Source: a virus. From it: a DNA stretch of 26,403 nt. The translations under genes were made by a program, and so were the position numbers. The stretch is from positions 1-26,403 of the IMG/VR virus record IMGVR_UViG_3300008954_000238, one strand, 5' to 3'. Positions within the stretch are counted from its first letter, which is position 1. Each line of letters starts with the position of its first letter. The notes below the pieces were generated by a model. It did not search any database. It had not been told where the DNA came from and saw only the letters and a list, made by a program, of their open reading frames with translations. Below, piece after piece: positions 1 through 6,586 of the stretch.

Positions 1-35
1 GACCAACGTCAAGCACTTTAAATTAAAAAAACCAC

Positions 36-64
36 TTGAGTTTATGCTGTGACGCATATATTAT
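36..64 (+). promoter_or_regulatory. Early promoter (sigma70-like)
   Basis: A -35 hexamer TTGAGT (36-41) and a -10 hexamer TATTAT (59-64) are separated by exactly 17 bp. The predicted transcript starts near 71 and the first gene starts at 121. It heads a long run of overlapping early genes, so it is the likely PR-type early promoter. The hexamers match consensus 4/6 and 5/6. Confidence 0.6.
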
Positions 65-85
65 ATTCTCTCAATCGCTGAGAAT
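65..85. promoter_or_regulatory. Dyad at transcript start (possible operator or RNA hairpin)
   Basis: Perfect 6-bp inverted repeat: ATTCTC at 65-70 and GAGAAT at 80-85, around a 9-nt centre. It abuts the -10 element and spans the predicted start site. It could be a repressor operator or, in RNA, a short stem near the 5' end (a boxB-like position). Only one copy is seen because the window begins just upstream, so operator and hairpin cannot be told apart. Confidence 0.4.
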
Positions 86-120
86 AGGCGAAAATTTTTA
101 ATTTGATTAGAGGTGAAAAT

Positions 121-438
121 ATGATAAGAAATAGAATTGATGTTTTTTATGATGATAAAAACAGTTCTGACTGGCCAGCCACAAACCCGATAAAATTTAT
201 TCAATGGTTTCAAGAAAAAATTGATTTGATACCGGATGAATTTAAAGAAAGCGCGAGTATTGAAATATCGTCTGATGACGCTGGAGTCCCAGAAATAGAT
301 ATTTACTATTATCGACCTGAGAACGAGGAAGAGACCGAGAAACGGCTTTCACGTCTATCAATGCTAGAATACAGGAAAAAACAAAATGAATTAAAACAGC
401 TAAAATATTTAAAAGAAAAATACGAGGTCAGCAAATGA
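121..438 (+). CDS. Conserved phage protein of unknown function, early operon
   Basis: A 105-aa acidic/charged protein. A longer reading from TTG at 103 is possible, but ATG 121 is preferred because AGAGGTG lies 6 nt upstream of it. The middle reads as alternating strand-like sequence (SIEISSDDAG, then DIYYYRPENEEE). It is followed by a Lys/Glu-rich helical tail with coiled-coil character. From memory, small phage proteins with this beta-rich section and a YxRPE-type turn followed by a charged helix occur in early operons, but I cannot name a family. It is the first gene after the promoter at 36-64, and its stop overlaps the next start (ATGA at 435-438), so the two are translationally coupled. 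Function unknown. Confidence 0.7.
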   Translation: MIRNRIDVFYDDKNSSDWPATNPIKFIQWFQEKIDLIPDEFKESASIEISSDDAGVPEIDIYYYRPENEEETEKRLSRLSMLEYRKKQNELKQLKYLKEKYEVSK

Positions 439-647
439 GTGTATTGAAACGTTATTTATGCGAGATTAAAGAAACGGGATTAACTGACAGCAAGATAGCT
501 AGGTTAATATCTGAAAAAAGTTATCAAGACGTTAATCAATCAACAATAACTAGAATCAGGAACGGCAAAATAATCGATCCTAAGTGGTCAACGGGCGAGG
601 CTATAAGGGCGTTGCATTGCAAAACAGTAAAAAGGGGGCGCAAGTGA
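435..647 (+). CDS. Small HTH (Cro-like) DNA-binding protein
   Basis: A 70-aa basic protein. Residues about 17-45 fit a Cro/CI-type helix-turn-helix: the segment SKIARLI is followed by a turn and then the putative recognition helix QSTITRIRNGK. The motif order (target-independent helix, turn, QSTxxRIxxG) is typical of phage Cro-like and regulator proteins that bind operators. The C-terminus is basic (KTVKRGRK). The start overlaps the previous stop (ATGA) and the stop overlaps the next GTG start. Its place as second gene of the early operon fits a Cro-type regulator or a replication accessory. The family assignment is by motif only, and its operator could be the dyad at 65-85. Confidence 0.6.
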   Translation: MSVLKRYLCEIKETGLTDSKIARLISEKSYQDVNQSTITRIRNGKIIDPKWSTGEAIRALHCKTVKRGRK

Positions 648-829
648 AAAGGCCGAGCGATAAAGAGCTAATCAAGTTTAAAGATAGCAAGAATATTAAA
701 TTAGTAAGGAAAAAGGTATTTGATAAAATCCCGCCTTTATATGTTTACACGGGCGATGATATTAACTATAACGACCCATACGAGGCTTACATGATTACTG
801 AGCTTCAATTGTGGGCTAATGGGGAGTAA
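644..829 (+). CDS. Hypothetical 61-aa protein
   Basis: The frame is open further upstream (ATG 584), but that would overlap the HTH gene by more than 60 nt. The GTG at 644 is preceded by AAGGGGG at about 631-637 and overlaps the previous stop as GTGA, so it is the likely start. The N-terminus is very basic (K-rich) and the C-terminal half aromatic and acidic (YVYTGDDINYNDPYEAY, ending WANGE). No family recognised. It is coupled to both neighbours: the Shine-Dalgarno sequence of the following gene lies in its last codons. Confidence 0.6.
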   Translation: MKRPSDKELIKFKDSKNIKLVRKKVFDKIPPLYVYTGDDINYNDPYEAYMITELQLWANGE

Positions 830-833
830 TGAA

Positions 834-1538
834 ATGGCTGGAGATTGGATCGCAATGACGCACAATTTATGTGATAAGCCAGAAGTTAGAAGAATAGCAA
901 GAAAAACGGGGGTTACAATTGATGAGGCAGTGGGTAAGCTTCACAGGTTTTGGTGTTGGCTTGACGTTAATTCTATAGATGGTGTTGTAGACGGTGTTGT
1001 GTCTACAGATGTAGACGATATAGTAAGGCTTGACGGCTTTAGTTCTGCCCTCGTAGAGTCTGAATGGGCCTTCTTTGATGATAAAAGCGAAAAGATGACA
1101 GTCCCAAATTTTGGCAATTACAACGGCGAAACAGCTAAAAAGCGGATGCAAAAGAATAAAAGGCAAGCTAGATGGCGCAATAAAAACAGTGACTTAGGTG
1201 ATGTAGACGGTGTAGCGTCTACGCAAGCGTCTCAAAAAACGTCTACCAGAGAAGAGAAGAGAAGAGATAAAAAAAACAAACAAAAAAAGTTTGACTTTAA
1301 ATCTGAGTTGATTAAGATTGGTGTTGATGATCAAGTCGCTTCAGATTATTTAAGCGTTAGGTCAAAGAAAAAAGCCGCCAATACTGAGACTGCATTCAAG
1401 AGGATAAAATCAGAGATTGAAAAATCTTGTTTGACTCCTAATCAAGCAATAACCCAGTGTGTCGAGAGGTCGTGGAGCGGCTTCAATTCTGCTTGGGTGG
1501 ACGGAGGCGCAAATAAATCAGAGGGCATAAAGTGGTGA
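834..1538 (+). CDS. Phage replication protein, O/DnaT-like helicase-loader type
   Basis: A 234-aa protein. ATG 834 is chosen over ATG 819 because GGGGAG (821-826) lies 7 nt upstream of it. The N-terminal ~95 residues form a winged-helix-like module starting AGDWIAMTHNLCDKPEV, a pattern found at the start of many phage O-like replication initiators. A short repetitive linker, rich in V/D/G codons, and a very basic stretch (RREEKRRDKKNKQKK-like, about residues 140-155) follow. The C-terminal ~70 residues end in a W-x-G-F-x-x-x-W motif, seen in DnaT-like and O-like helicase-loading domains. It lies two genes upstream of the helicase, as expected for an origin-binding or loader partner. The origin may lie within it, as in lambda O, but no clear iterons were found. 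Confidence 0.6.
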   Translation: MAGDWIAMTHNLCDKPEVRRIARKTGVTIDEAVGKLHRFWCWLDVNSIDGVVDGVVSTDVDDIVRLDGFSSALVESEWAFFDDKSEKMTVPNFGNYNGETAKKRMQKNKRQARWRNKNSDLGDVDGVASTQASQKTSTREEKRRDKKNKQKKFDFKSELIKIGVDDQVASDYLSVRSKKKAANTETAFKRIKSEIEKSCLTPNQAITQCVERSWSGFNSAWVDGGANKSEGIKW

Positions 1539-1915
1539 GCGAAAAATATACAATTGATGAGCTTTTGCGTAGAAAATGGGACGGATGGGACATGGCAGAT
1601 TATTTGTTTTTGTCTGTAATTGGTGACGTGGCGTTCTTGAGGGAATTTAACCAAATTAAAAGAACTGAAGACTACTCGGGTGTTAGGGGTATGTCTATAT
1701 GTGTTGTGGGCAGCCCAGAAAGACCTCAGCAAGCATATTCTGAGTGTGAGAAATTAATAACATGCGGGGCTGAGAATGTAGGAATTTGGTTGCTCGGCGA
1801 CCCTTGTGTCAGAGAAATATGTTTCAACGGCGTTAGACCAAAAATAGAGGGTGAAGTATTTCTAACTGAAGAATGGCGATCTGTTGTAAGGCAGTTAAGC
1901 GAGGCGGTATCATGA
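1532..1915 (+). CDS. Hypothetical 127-aa protein between loader and helicase
   Basis: The start is one of two adjacent GTG codons, 1532 or 1535. AGAGGG at about 1519-1524 fits 1532 best, while 1535 gives the GTGA overlap used elsewhere in the operon. The protein is rich in W, C and G. It contains a hydrophobic strand followed by a turn (MSICVVGSPERPQQAY) and a second strand-like stretch (NVGIWLLGDP), suggesting an alpha/beta fold. No family recognised. The stop overlaps the helicase start (ATGA, 1912-1915), so the two are probably co-translated. Its position between a loader-like gene and a helicase suggests a replication accessory role, by context only. Confidence 0.55.
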   Translation: MVSEKYTIDELLRRKWDGWDMADYLFLSVIGDVAFLREFNQIKRTEDYSGVRGMSICVVGSPERPQQAYSECEKLITCGAENVGIWLLGDPCVREICFNGVRPKIEGEVFLTEEWRSVVRQLSEAVS

Positions 1916-2832
1916 TTTTAGATGAAAGAGACATAAGGGATGCTTTAACAAAAATGAAGCCACCAAGCGAGGCCGCATTGATAAAAACACCGTCACAGGT
2001 TCGTGATGATGTTGTAGCTTTAGTTCATGACGATTCATTTGGTATGCAGGGTTACCCAATACACTTTCAAGGCTTCGAGCCAAAATTAAGGTTTAGGCCA
2101 TCAGAGGTTAGCATATGGTGCGGACAAAACCACACGGGCAAGTCTGAAGTTTTGAACCAGTTTATATTATCACAGTCTGGGGAGTGTAAAAGTTTCATTA
2201 TGTCCCCCGAAATGCCACTTCACGTTACAGTAAAAAATATGTGCCAGCAGATTTGTAAAAGTGATAAGCCGCCGATACAGACAATTGACAAGTTCATAAA
2301 TATGATTGAGGGCAAAATTTATTTATTAGATCAAGATGGAATGTTCAACCCTGATGACGTTATAGCGTTGATAAGGTATGTTCACGCAGAATACGGCTGT
2401 TTTCATTTTGTCATTGACTCGTTAATGAAGTGCGGGATTAATGAAAATGAAGACCACGGAAGAATCAAAAATTTTGTAGATCAGCTTTGCATTACTGCAA
2501 AATATTTAAAATGCCACATACATTTAGTAGCACATTCAAAAAAGCCAAACGGTATTGGTGAGCGTCCAAGCCGTTATGATATAAAAGGTAGCGGCGCTAT
2601 ATCTGACTTGGTTGACAACGTTTTAATCATGTGGAGAAACAACGAAAAAGAGAAGCGTTTAGACGAAGGTGTCAGAGATCACGCAAAAGAAATGGAGCTA
2701 GAAGCGGAGCCAGACGCAAGATTGATTGTTGACAAGCAGAGACACGGTTCTAGCTGGCGAGGTTCTATAAATTTAAAACATTGCCAGCAAAGCCGCTCGT
2801 TTTATGTTCCCGACAATAGATTTAGTGTGTAA
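1912..2832 (+). CDS. Replicative DNA helicase, DnaB/T7 gp4 C-terminal type
   Basis: A 306-aa ATPase. ATG 1912 is preferred over the upstream ATG 1873 because it has GAGGCGG about 5 nt before it and overlaps the preceding stop as ATGA. Walker A is GQNHTGKS (residues 71-78). A conserved MSPEMP follows the next strand (98-103), as in DnaB/Twinkle-type helicases. Walker B is FVIDSL (about 166-171), followed by LVAHSKK (205-211) and the KGSGAISDLVDN segment (225-236) typical of the RecA-like helicase core. The protein is core-sized and lacks an N-terminal primase or DnaB N-domain, so it must use a host or unrecognised primase. It is predicted to form a ring on ssDNA at the fork and unwind DNA with NTP hydrolysis. 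Family call firm, exact subfamily uncertain. Confidence 0.88.
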   Translation: MILDERDIRDALTKMKPPSEAALIKTPSQVRDDVVALVHDDSFGMQGYPIHFQGFEPKLRFRPSEVSIWCGQNHTGKSEVLNQFILSQSGECKSFIMSPEMPLHVTVKNMCQQICKSDKPPIQTIDKFINMIEGKIYLLDQDGMFNPDDVIALIRYVHAEYGCFHFVIDSLMKCGINENEDHGRIKNFVDQLCITAKYLKCHIHLVAHSKKPNGIGERPSRYDIKGSGAISDLVDNVLIMWRNNEKEKRLDEGVRDHAKEMELEAEPDARLIVDKQRHGSSWRGSINLKHCQQSRSFYVPDNRFSV

Positions 2833-2891
2833 GGAAATAAACAATGTATGATTAAAAAGCATTGCAAAAAATACAATTTAAGGGTTAGAAT

Positions 2892-3110
2892 GTGTCAAAC
2901 AAATTAAACGACAATAGTTATGAACTCGCAGAATCAATGTACAAGTTATGCAAAGAAATCAAAAAGCAAGGGCGCTCAACCATGCGAAACGGCGAGCCGC
3001 TTGCAAAATTCTTTGAGCGAAACTTCGGAGTCACACCGAGAGAGTTTGAACAAATCGAGAAGCCCAGAAGAGACATTTCAACACTGGGTAGAAAAAGCAG
3101 GTTTAAATAA
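2892..3110 (+). CDS. Hypothetical 72-aa protein, possible +1 frameshift extension
   Basis: GTG start at 2892 with AAGGG at 2880-2884, 7 nt upstream. The protein is helical and charged through about residue 58 (LAKFFERNFGVTPREFEQIE), then ends in a less protein-like tail (RRDISTLGRKSRFK). The +1 frame continues from codon CCC (3063-3065) with a plausible sequence, EETFQHWVEKAGLNK. That frame stops at 3114, overlapping the next ATG as ATGA, which is the junction style of this operon. The gene may therefore be either a 72-aa protein or the product of a +1 shift or single-base indel. No family recognised. Confidence 0.5.
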   Translation: MSNKLNDNSYELAESMYKLCKEIKKQGRSTMRNGEPLAKFFERNFGVTPREFEQIEKPRRDISTLGRKSRFK

Positions 3111-3491
3111 ATGAAAACAAGTTCATTAGAAATGATTTTTTATCTACAGTGCAAGGAGTATTGTTTGTCAACTCCTAAGCGGCAATTTAGGTTTGCGGCT
3201 GAGCATGTCGGGCTTGGTAAAGGCATCAGAGAGAGATTAAAAAAAACGGGGCTTCAAGATTGGCGGTTTGATTTTTTGTTCGATGAATGGCTCGCGGTTG
3301 AGGTTAACGGCGGAACACATATTAACGGCAGACACAATCGAGGGGCAGCACTGACCAGCGAATATCGAAAGATTAACAAGGCTCATGAACTTGGATTTAC
3401 TGTTATTATTTTTGATGCGGGAATGGTAAAGAGCGGCGAGGCAGTAGAGCAGGTTAAAAGGCTGCTAGATAACAGACCTAATATATTATGA
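3111..3491 (+). CDS. PD-(D/E)XK-like phage endonuclease
   Basis: A 126-aa protein. The core reads WRFDFLF (D54), then LAVEVNGGTHINGRHNRG (E64 to about residue 78), then a helix and the strand FTVIIF. This D...ExN-GG-x(3-6)-GRH-RG pattern matches small phage endonucleases of the PD-(D/E)XK superfamily, related to VRR-NUC/DUF559-type proteins near replication and Nin-region genes. The usual Lys of ExK is Asn here. The predicted role is metal-dependent cleavage of branched or damaged DNA during recombination or replication; the exact substrate is unknown. ATG 3111 directly follows the TAA of the preceding frame, and the stop overlaps the next ATG. Confidence 0.7.
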   Translation: MKTSSLEMIFYLQCKEYCLSTPKRQFRFAAEHVGLGKGIRERLKKTGLQDWRFDFLFDEWLAVEVNGGTHINGRHNRGAALTSEYRKINKAHELGFTVIIFDAGMVKSGEAVEQVKRLLDNRPNIL

Positions 3492-3889
3492 ATGTAAAAA
3501 TACACGTAAACAGTCAAGACAAATTAACACAGGTTTTGAATTCAGTGAGGTATTTAACAATCGATGGAGCTTATGAGGTTACTATTAAGAAGCTGCCCAA
3601 AACTCGCACAGCACAGCAGAGAAAAGCTATAGAAGTTTATTGCAGGGAGTTGGCGAAGGCTTGGAATGAAGCCGGGTTGACAGTTCAATTTGTTCTATCC
3701 AAAACTCTTGATTCTGAATGGTCGCAAGAACTTGTCAAGGAGGCAATTTACAAGAAAGCAACAAGTAAGGCTTTGAATAAAAAATCAACAACGGAACTAT
3801 CAAAGGAAGAGGTGAGCGCAGTCTATGAGCTAGTAAGCCGCTTTGCCTCTCAATTTGGTGTTTATGTTCCATTTCCAGAGAAATATTAA
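3488..3889 (+). CDS. NinB-like phage recombination protein
   Basis: A 133-aa protein. The start of the fold, a strand YEVTIKKL followed by R-T-x-x-Q-x-x-A and a helix, resembles the NinB family (lambda Orf lineage, ssDNA-binding recombination mediators). The C-terminal part (KSTTELSKEEVSAVYELVSRF, then FGVYVPFP) matches a widespread phage variant of this protein as I remember it. NinB/Orf proteins load recombinases on SSB-coated DNA. It overlaps the nuclease stop (ATGA) and precedes a YbcO-like gene, a typical Nin-region neighbourhood. The family call rests on remembered pattern rather than alignment. Confidence 0.55.
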   Translation: MNVKIHVNSQDKLTQVLNSVRYLTIDGAYEVTIKKLPKTRTAQQRKAIEVYCRELAKAWNEAGLTVQFVLSKTLDSEWSQELVKEAIYKKATSKALNKKSTTELSKEEVSAVYELVSRFASQFGVYVPFPEKY

Positions 3890-3891
3890 AC

Positions 3892-4200
3892 ATGATTATT
3901 AAACATAAACGCCACCAATCAAAAAAACTCAGAGACAGCGCAAAAGGTCAGGAATGTTTTATCCGCTCGCCTGTTTGCAACTACGACCCATCCACTACAG
4001 TTTTGGCTCATCTCAATGGCGGAGGAATGGGAACAAAGCACAGCGACCACATAGCGGCCTTTGCTTGTTCATCTTGTCATGATCTTGTGGATGGTAATTA
4101 TAAAGGTTACAGCCCCGCAGTGGTTCAAACAATGCATTATGAAGGCATTTTCAGAACTCAGCAATATTGGGCAGACATTGGACTAATTAAATTAAAATAG
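3892..4200 (+). CDS. YbcO-type zinc protein (DUF1364, putative nuclease)
   Basis: A 102-aa protein strongly resembling YbcO of the DLP12 prophage (DUF1364): KKLRDSAKGQEC near the start, then PVCNYDPSTTVLAHL, GGGMGTKHSD and the CSSCHDLVDG knuckle. Cysteines 22, 29, 59 and 62 with H40, H50, H53 and H63 form a probable zinc site with HNH-like geometry. Proteins of this family sit next to NinB, NinG or RusA in Nin regions and are regarded as structure-specific or HNH-like nucleases, without firm biochemistry. The start has only a weak Shine-Dalgarno and lies 2 nt past the previous stop, so reinitiation is likely. Confidence 0.8.
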   Translation: MIIKHKRHQSKKLRDSAKGQECFIRSPVCNYDPSTTVLAHLNGGGMGTKHSDHIAAFACSSCHDLVDGNYKGYSPAVVQTMHYEGIFRTQQYWADIGLIKLK

Positions 4201-4209
4201 GAGAAAAAA

Positions 4210-4428
4210 ATGCTAGTACCCCCAGAATACAAACTTACACAAAAGCAAAAGGACACTTATTCAAGTTCTCAGACGGAAGTCGAAAAGAGAAAAGCGAGCG
4301 AGCGAATCAAGGAGGATATACGAGTTTTTTTGCTAAACGACAAAAATAAAATTCAAAAATTAAACTCTAATGAGTTTGGCTATAATCCGCTAAAAGCAAA
4401 TAAAAAGCAAAAAGCTATGAGGCTTTAA
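4210..4428 (+). CDS. Hypothetical 72-aa charged protein
   Basis: Start ATG 4210 with TAGGAG 6-7 nt upstream, one of the better ribosome sites in this part. The protein is Lys/Glu/Gln-rich, predicted mostly helical, without cysteines or membrane segments. The C-terminal portion is basic (NKKQKAMRL). No family recognised. It sits between the YbcO-like gene and the Q-like antiterminator. Its last codons form a weak AAAGC...GCTTT hairpin followed by a short T run (4411-4435), which may attenuate transcription before the Q-like gene. Confidence 0.5.
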   Translation: MLVPPEYKLTQKQKDTYSSSQTEVEKRKASERIKEDIRVFLLNDKNKIQKLNSNEFGYNPLKANKKQKAMRL

Positions 4429-4435
4429 CTTTTTT

Positions 4436-4906
4436 ATGAAGAAAATTAACAAAAAAATAAAACTAGAACTATTTAAAAGAAATCTAAAGCGAGGGGTGAA
4501 AGTTGACACTACAAGCTATGAGGCGCATAATTTGGCTGATTCAATATTGAAAGTGTGGGCAAAAGGTTACCCAAACGGAAATTTTAAAGAAATTTTGATT
4601 GCGACTGGTAATTCTAAGCATTCTCCTTTGGGTAAGCAGTTTATTAGCAAAAATCAAAAAAAAACAATTTATGATGATTTGCCGATTAATTACGATGAAG
4701 AAGATTATGCAAAAATCAATAAAATAGTAGCTCAAATGAGCTTGCTAGACTCTAGTTTGTTGACGATGCACTACATATTGAAGGCCAGACATAACATGAC
4801 AATCAACCAAGTATTAGAGCATTTATCTATTTCAAGAAATGAATATTACAATAGGCTGAAGTCTGCGCGTCAAAACTTTATAATAAGGGGTGGCATATGG
4901 GCCTAA
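4436..4906 (+). CDS. Q-like late antitermination protein (Q21-type, probable)
   Basis: A 156-aa basic protein without cysteines. The C-terminal half follows the order seen in Q21-type antiterminators: a helix with MSLLDSSLLTMHYI, a second helix ending VLEHLSIS, then the recognition-like segment RNEYYNRLKSARQNFI. Q proteins bind DNA at the late promoter, join RNA polymerase at a sigma-dependent pause and make it resistant to downstream terminators. Its position at the end of the Nin-like region, upstream of a promoter-terminator leader before the terminase genes (7789-8010), fits that job exactly. The start has a poorly spaced GAGG (4419-4422), suggesting low translation. A generic sigma-like HTH activator is the main alternative. 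Confidence 0.6.
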   Translation: MKKINKKIKLELFKRNLKRGVKVDTTSYEAHNLADSILKVWAKGYPNGNFKEILIATGNSKHSPLGKQFISKNQKKTIYDDLPINYDEEDYAKINKIVAQMSLLDSSLLTMHYILKARHNMTINQVLEHLSISRNEYYNRLKSARQNFIIRGGIWA

Positions 4907-4971
4907 AATTGTTAAAAAAATATGTGGAATTTCTAACAATGCAGCAGCATCGAGCAGCTATAGAGGGGTGA
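4897..4971 (+). CDS. Micro-ORF, 24 aa
   Basis: ATG 4897 lies 6 nt after a strong AAGGGG (about 4885-4890) inside the end of the Q-like gene. It reads MGLKLLKKYVEFL, then TMQQHRAAIEG, and stops at 4971. The first 13 residues could form an amphipathic basic helix. The end of this ORF carries the GAGGGG ribosome site of the next gene (ATG 4975), so its translation would couple the two. It may be a leader peptide rather than a functional protein. Confidence 0.4.
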   Translation: MGLKLLKKYVEFLTMQQHRAAIEG

Positions 4972-4974
4972 TTA

Positions 4975-5244
4975 ATGACTAAAGAGCAATACATTAGTTT
5001 GTTTTTGCCTGCACTTTCAAAGGTTGCTGAGAGGTGTGTTGAAAATGAAAAAAAATATTTCGAGGGTCTAAGGTATTCTCCACATCACGGCCTAAAGGCA
5101 ATAGGGCATTTATCCAAGTCTATGCGTAGTATTAATGATGAAAACACAAGCCACGCGGTCGCTGCTGCATACAATTCTCTGATGATGGTACTTTATGAGG
5201 AATGTCCGCAAATAGGGGATAGAGATATATTTAAAACATTGTGA
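4975..5244 (+). CDS. Hypothetical 89-aa helical protein
   Basis: ATG 4975 with GAGGGGT about 7 nt upstream. The protein is almost wholly helical, with YSPHHGLKAIGHLSKSM followed by NTSHAVAAAYNSLMMVLYEE. Paired helices carrying HH, H and SHAxAAxxN recall all-helical NTP pyrophosphohydrolases (MazG-like, DUF5664-like), but the acidic EExxE metal motif is not clear, so I do not assign that function. No membrane segment. It lies just after the Q-like gene. Confidence 0.5.
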   Translation: MTKEQYISLFLPALSKVAERCVENEKKYFEGLRYSPHHGLKAIGHLSKSMRSINDENTSHAVAAAYNSLMMVLYEECPQIGDRDIFKTL

Positions 5245-5280
5245 AAGAATGAATCTATAAAAAATGGGAGAGATTTTTAA

Positions 5281-5385
5281 ATGAGTTTAGATTATGAAGC
5301 GTTAATTGATTACGCGAAAACACAAAGGCAAATAGACATTTTAAATGCTTGCATTGATAGCGGGAGCCAAGAAAAGGCCGCATGA
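5281..5385 (+). CDS. 34-aa truncated duplicate of the metallophosphatase HTH start
   Basis: ATG 5281 has GGGAGAG 7 nt upstream; the ORF stops at 5385, overlapping the next start as ATGA. Its sequence is clearly related to residues 1-31 of the following protein: YEALIDYAKTQRQIDILNAC against YEKLLPYATDRQKEVLHAC, then IDSGSQEKAA against IDSDTQADAA. The duplicate stops just where the partner continues into the second helix of its HTH. It is therefore either a remnant of a tandem duplication or a small protein retained to couple translation. Its good ribosome site argues that it is translated. Confidence 0.6.
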   Translation: MSLDYEALIDYAKTQRQIDILNACIDSGSQEKAA

Positions 5386-6413
5386 AATACGAGAAATTAC
5401 TACCATACGCAACGGACAGGCAAAAAGAAGTTTTACACGCCTGTATTGATTCAGATACACAAGCAGACGCGGCCAAGCTGCTTGGGTTAAAAAGCACTCG
5501 CTCACTTGAGCGCACGCTGGCCAGAATAAAAAAGAAACGCGGCGAAGCAAAGGAAGAAGGAGAAAACATATTCTCTGGAAGGGTTCACGCGATGATACCA
5601 GACACGCAGGTCGCGCCAGACACGCCCATAGATCATTTGGCATGGATTGGTGAATATCTATCCGAGATTAGGCCAGATGTAATAGTTCATATAGGCGACC
5701 ATGCTGACATGGAGTCGTTAAGTAGTTACGACTTTGGCAAGAAAGCATCAGAGGGGCGCAGAGTTATTAATGATATAGATTCTGCAAATAAGGCTTTCAA
5801 GCTACTATCTAATCCCATATTAGGAGCTAAAGGATACAATCCAGAACTTCATATCACGTTAGGCAATCACGAGCACAGGATTGATCGACATTGCGAAACT
5901 AACGCAAATTTAGAAGGCTTTCTCAGTACCGAAAACCTAAACTACAAGGATCTTGGCTGGGCAGTTCACCCATTCCTAAGACCTGTTGCTATTGATGGAA
6001 TACAATATTGCCACTATTTCTATAACCCGAATTCTGGCAGACCTTACGGCGGTGAGTCGCTAGAGACAAGACTCAAAAACATTGGATTTTCTTTCACGGC
6101 TGGACACGAGCAAGTCTGTAAGGTTGCAACTAGACCACTAAACAATGGCAAGATAATACGCGGCTTAGTGCATGGCGTTTGTTATTTGCACGATGAAGAC
6201 TACAAGGGGCCACAAGGGAACACACAAAAGAGGGGAATCATAATCAAGAATGAAGTTTTCGACGGTAATTATGACTTGATGGAAGTCTCACTCGATTATC
6301 TATGCCGAAAATATGAGGGTATTAATCTAAGCGACTTTATGAGGAAGAAATATCCAGACATTTACCATCAATCGGCGTGGCTTCAGATGCTTGACGCTAG
6401 AAAGGGGTTATAA
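5382..6413 (+). CDS. Calcineurin-like metallophosphoesterase with N-terminal HTH
   Basis: A 343-aa protein. Residues 1-52 form a homeodomain-like HTH (QADAAKLLGLKSTRSLERTL). Residues about 68 on carry the metallophosphatase motifs in order: PDTQ (73-76, the D-x-H position modified to D-x-Q), GDHADMES (105-112), GNHEHR (161-166), CHYF (210-213) and AGHE (240-243). These ligate two metals in calcineurin-like phosphoesterases. The substrate is unknown; related phage proteins are usually annotated as phosphoesterases, possibly acting on nucleotides or DNA ends. The HTH fusion suggests DNA or RNA targeting. It overlaps the 34-aa duplicate by 4 nt and is followed by an AT-rich spacer with a promoter. 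Confidence 0.85.
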   Translation: MKYEKLLPYATDRQKEVLHACIDSDTQADAAKLLGLKSTRSLERTLARIKKKRGEAKEEGENIFSGRVHAMIPDTQVAPDTPIDHLAWIGEYLSEIRPDVIVHIGDHADMESLSSYDFGKKASEGRRVINDIDSANKAFKLLSNPILGAKGYNPELHITLGNHEHRIDRHCETNANLEGFLSTENLNYKDLGWAVHPFLRPVAIDGIQYCHYFYNPNSGRPYGGESLETRLKNIGFSFTAGHEQVCKVATRPLNNGKIIRGLVHGVCYLHDEDYKGPQGNTQKRGIIIKNEVFDGNYDLMEVSLDYLCRKYEGINLSDFMRKKYPDIYHQSAWLQMLDARKGL

Positions 6414-6431
6414 AAAATAATAAATAAAATG

Positions 6432-6460
6432 TTGACAATGATTGTTGAATGTATTAGTTT
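6432..6460 (+). promoter_or_regulatory. Probable promoter in AT-rich spacer
   Basis: A perfect -35 TTGACA (6432-6437) and a weak -10 TAGTTT (6455-6460, keeping the key T, A and final T) are 17 bp apart. The spacer 6414-6508 is the first gene-free stretch in over 1 kb. It would transcribe the small basic gene at 6509 and the following small genes. Confidence 0.4.
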
Positions 6461-6508
6461 TAAAATATTAGATTAATAAAATAATTCAGTTTATTAAATA
6501 GGTGAAAT

Positions 6509-6586
6509 ATGAAGAAAAAAAGCAAAGGATACGGGAAAATGCCAGCAACTCCAAAACCTAAAAAATACAAGCCAAAAAAGAAATGA
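6509..6586 (+). CDS. 25-aa lysine-rich peptide
   Basis: ATG 6509 with AGGTGA 5 nt upstream, stopping at 6586 and overlapping the next ATG (6583). The product is over half Lys/Pro/Gly (starts MKKKSKGYGKMPATP), without hydrophobic residues. From memory, short KGYGKMP-type peptides occur near structural genes in podoviruses; the function is unknown. It probably binds nucleic acid or is simply disordered. The ribosome site and ATGA coupling support real translation. Confidence 0.6.
   Translation: MKKKSKGYGKMPATPKPKKYKPKKK

Noticed and set aside
2848-2907. 19-aa ORF in the gap after the helicase
   Set aside because: Ribosome site poorly spaced and the ORF overlaps the start of the better-supported GTG 2892 gene.
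2920-3114. 64-aa ORF in the alternative frame as a stand-alone gene
   Set aside because: Its first 45 residues are Ser/Gln-rich shadow sequence with no ribosome site; only the last ~15 residues look real, so it is treated as a frameshift extension.
4411-4435. Hairpin AAAGC...GCTTT plus T run as a terminator
   Set aside because: Only a 5-bp AT-rich stem; too weak to call.
4975-5244. MazG/DUF5664-type nucleotide pyrophosphohydrolase
   Set aside because: Helices and His residues are suggestive but the acidic metal-binding motif is not convincing.
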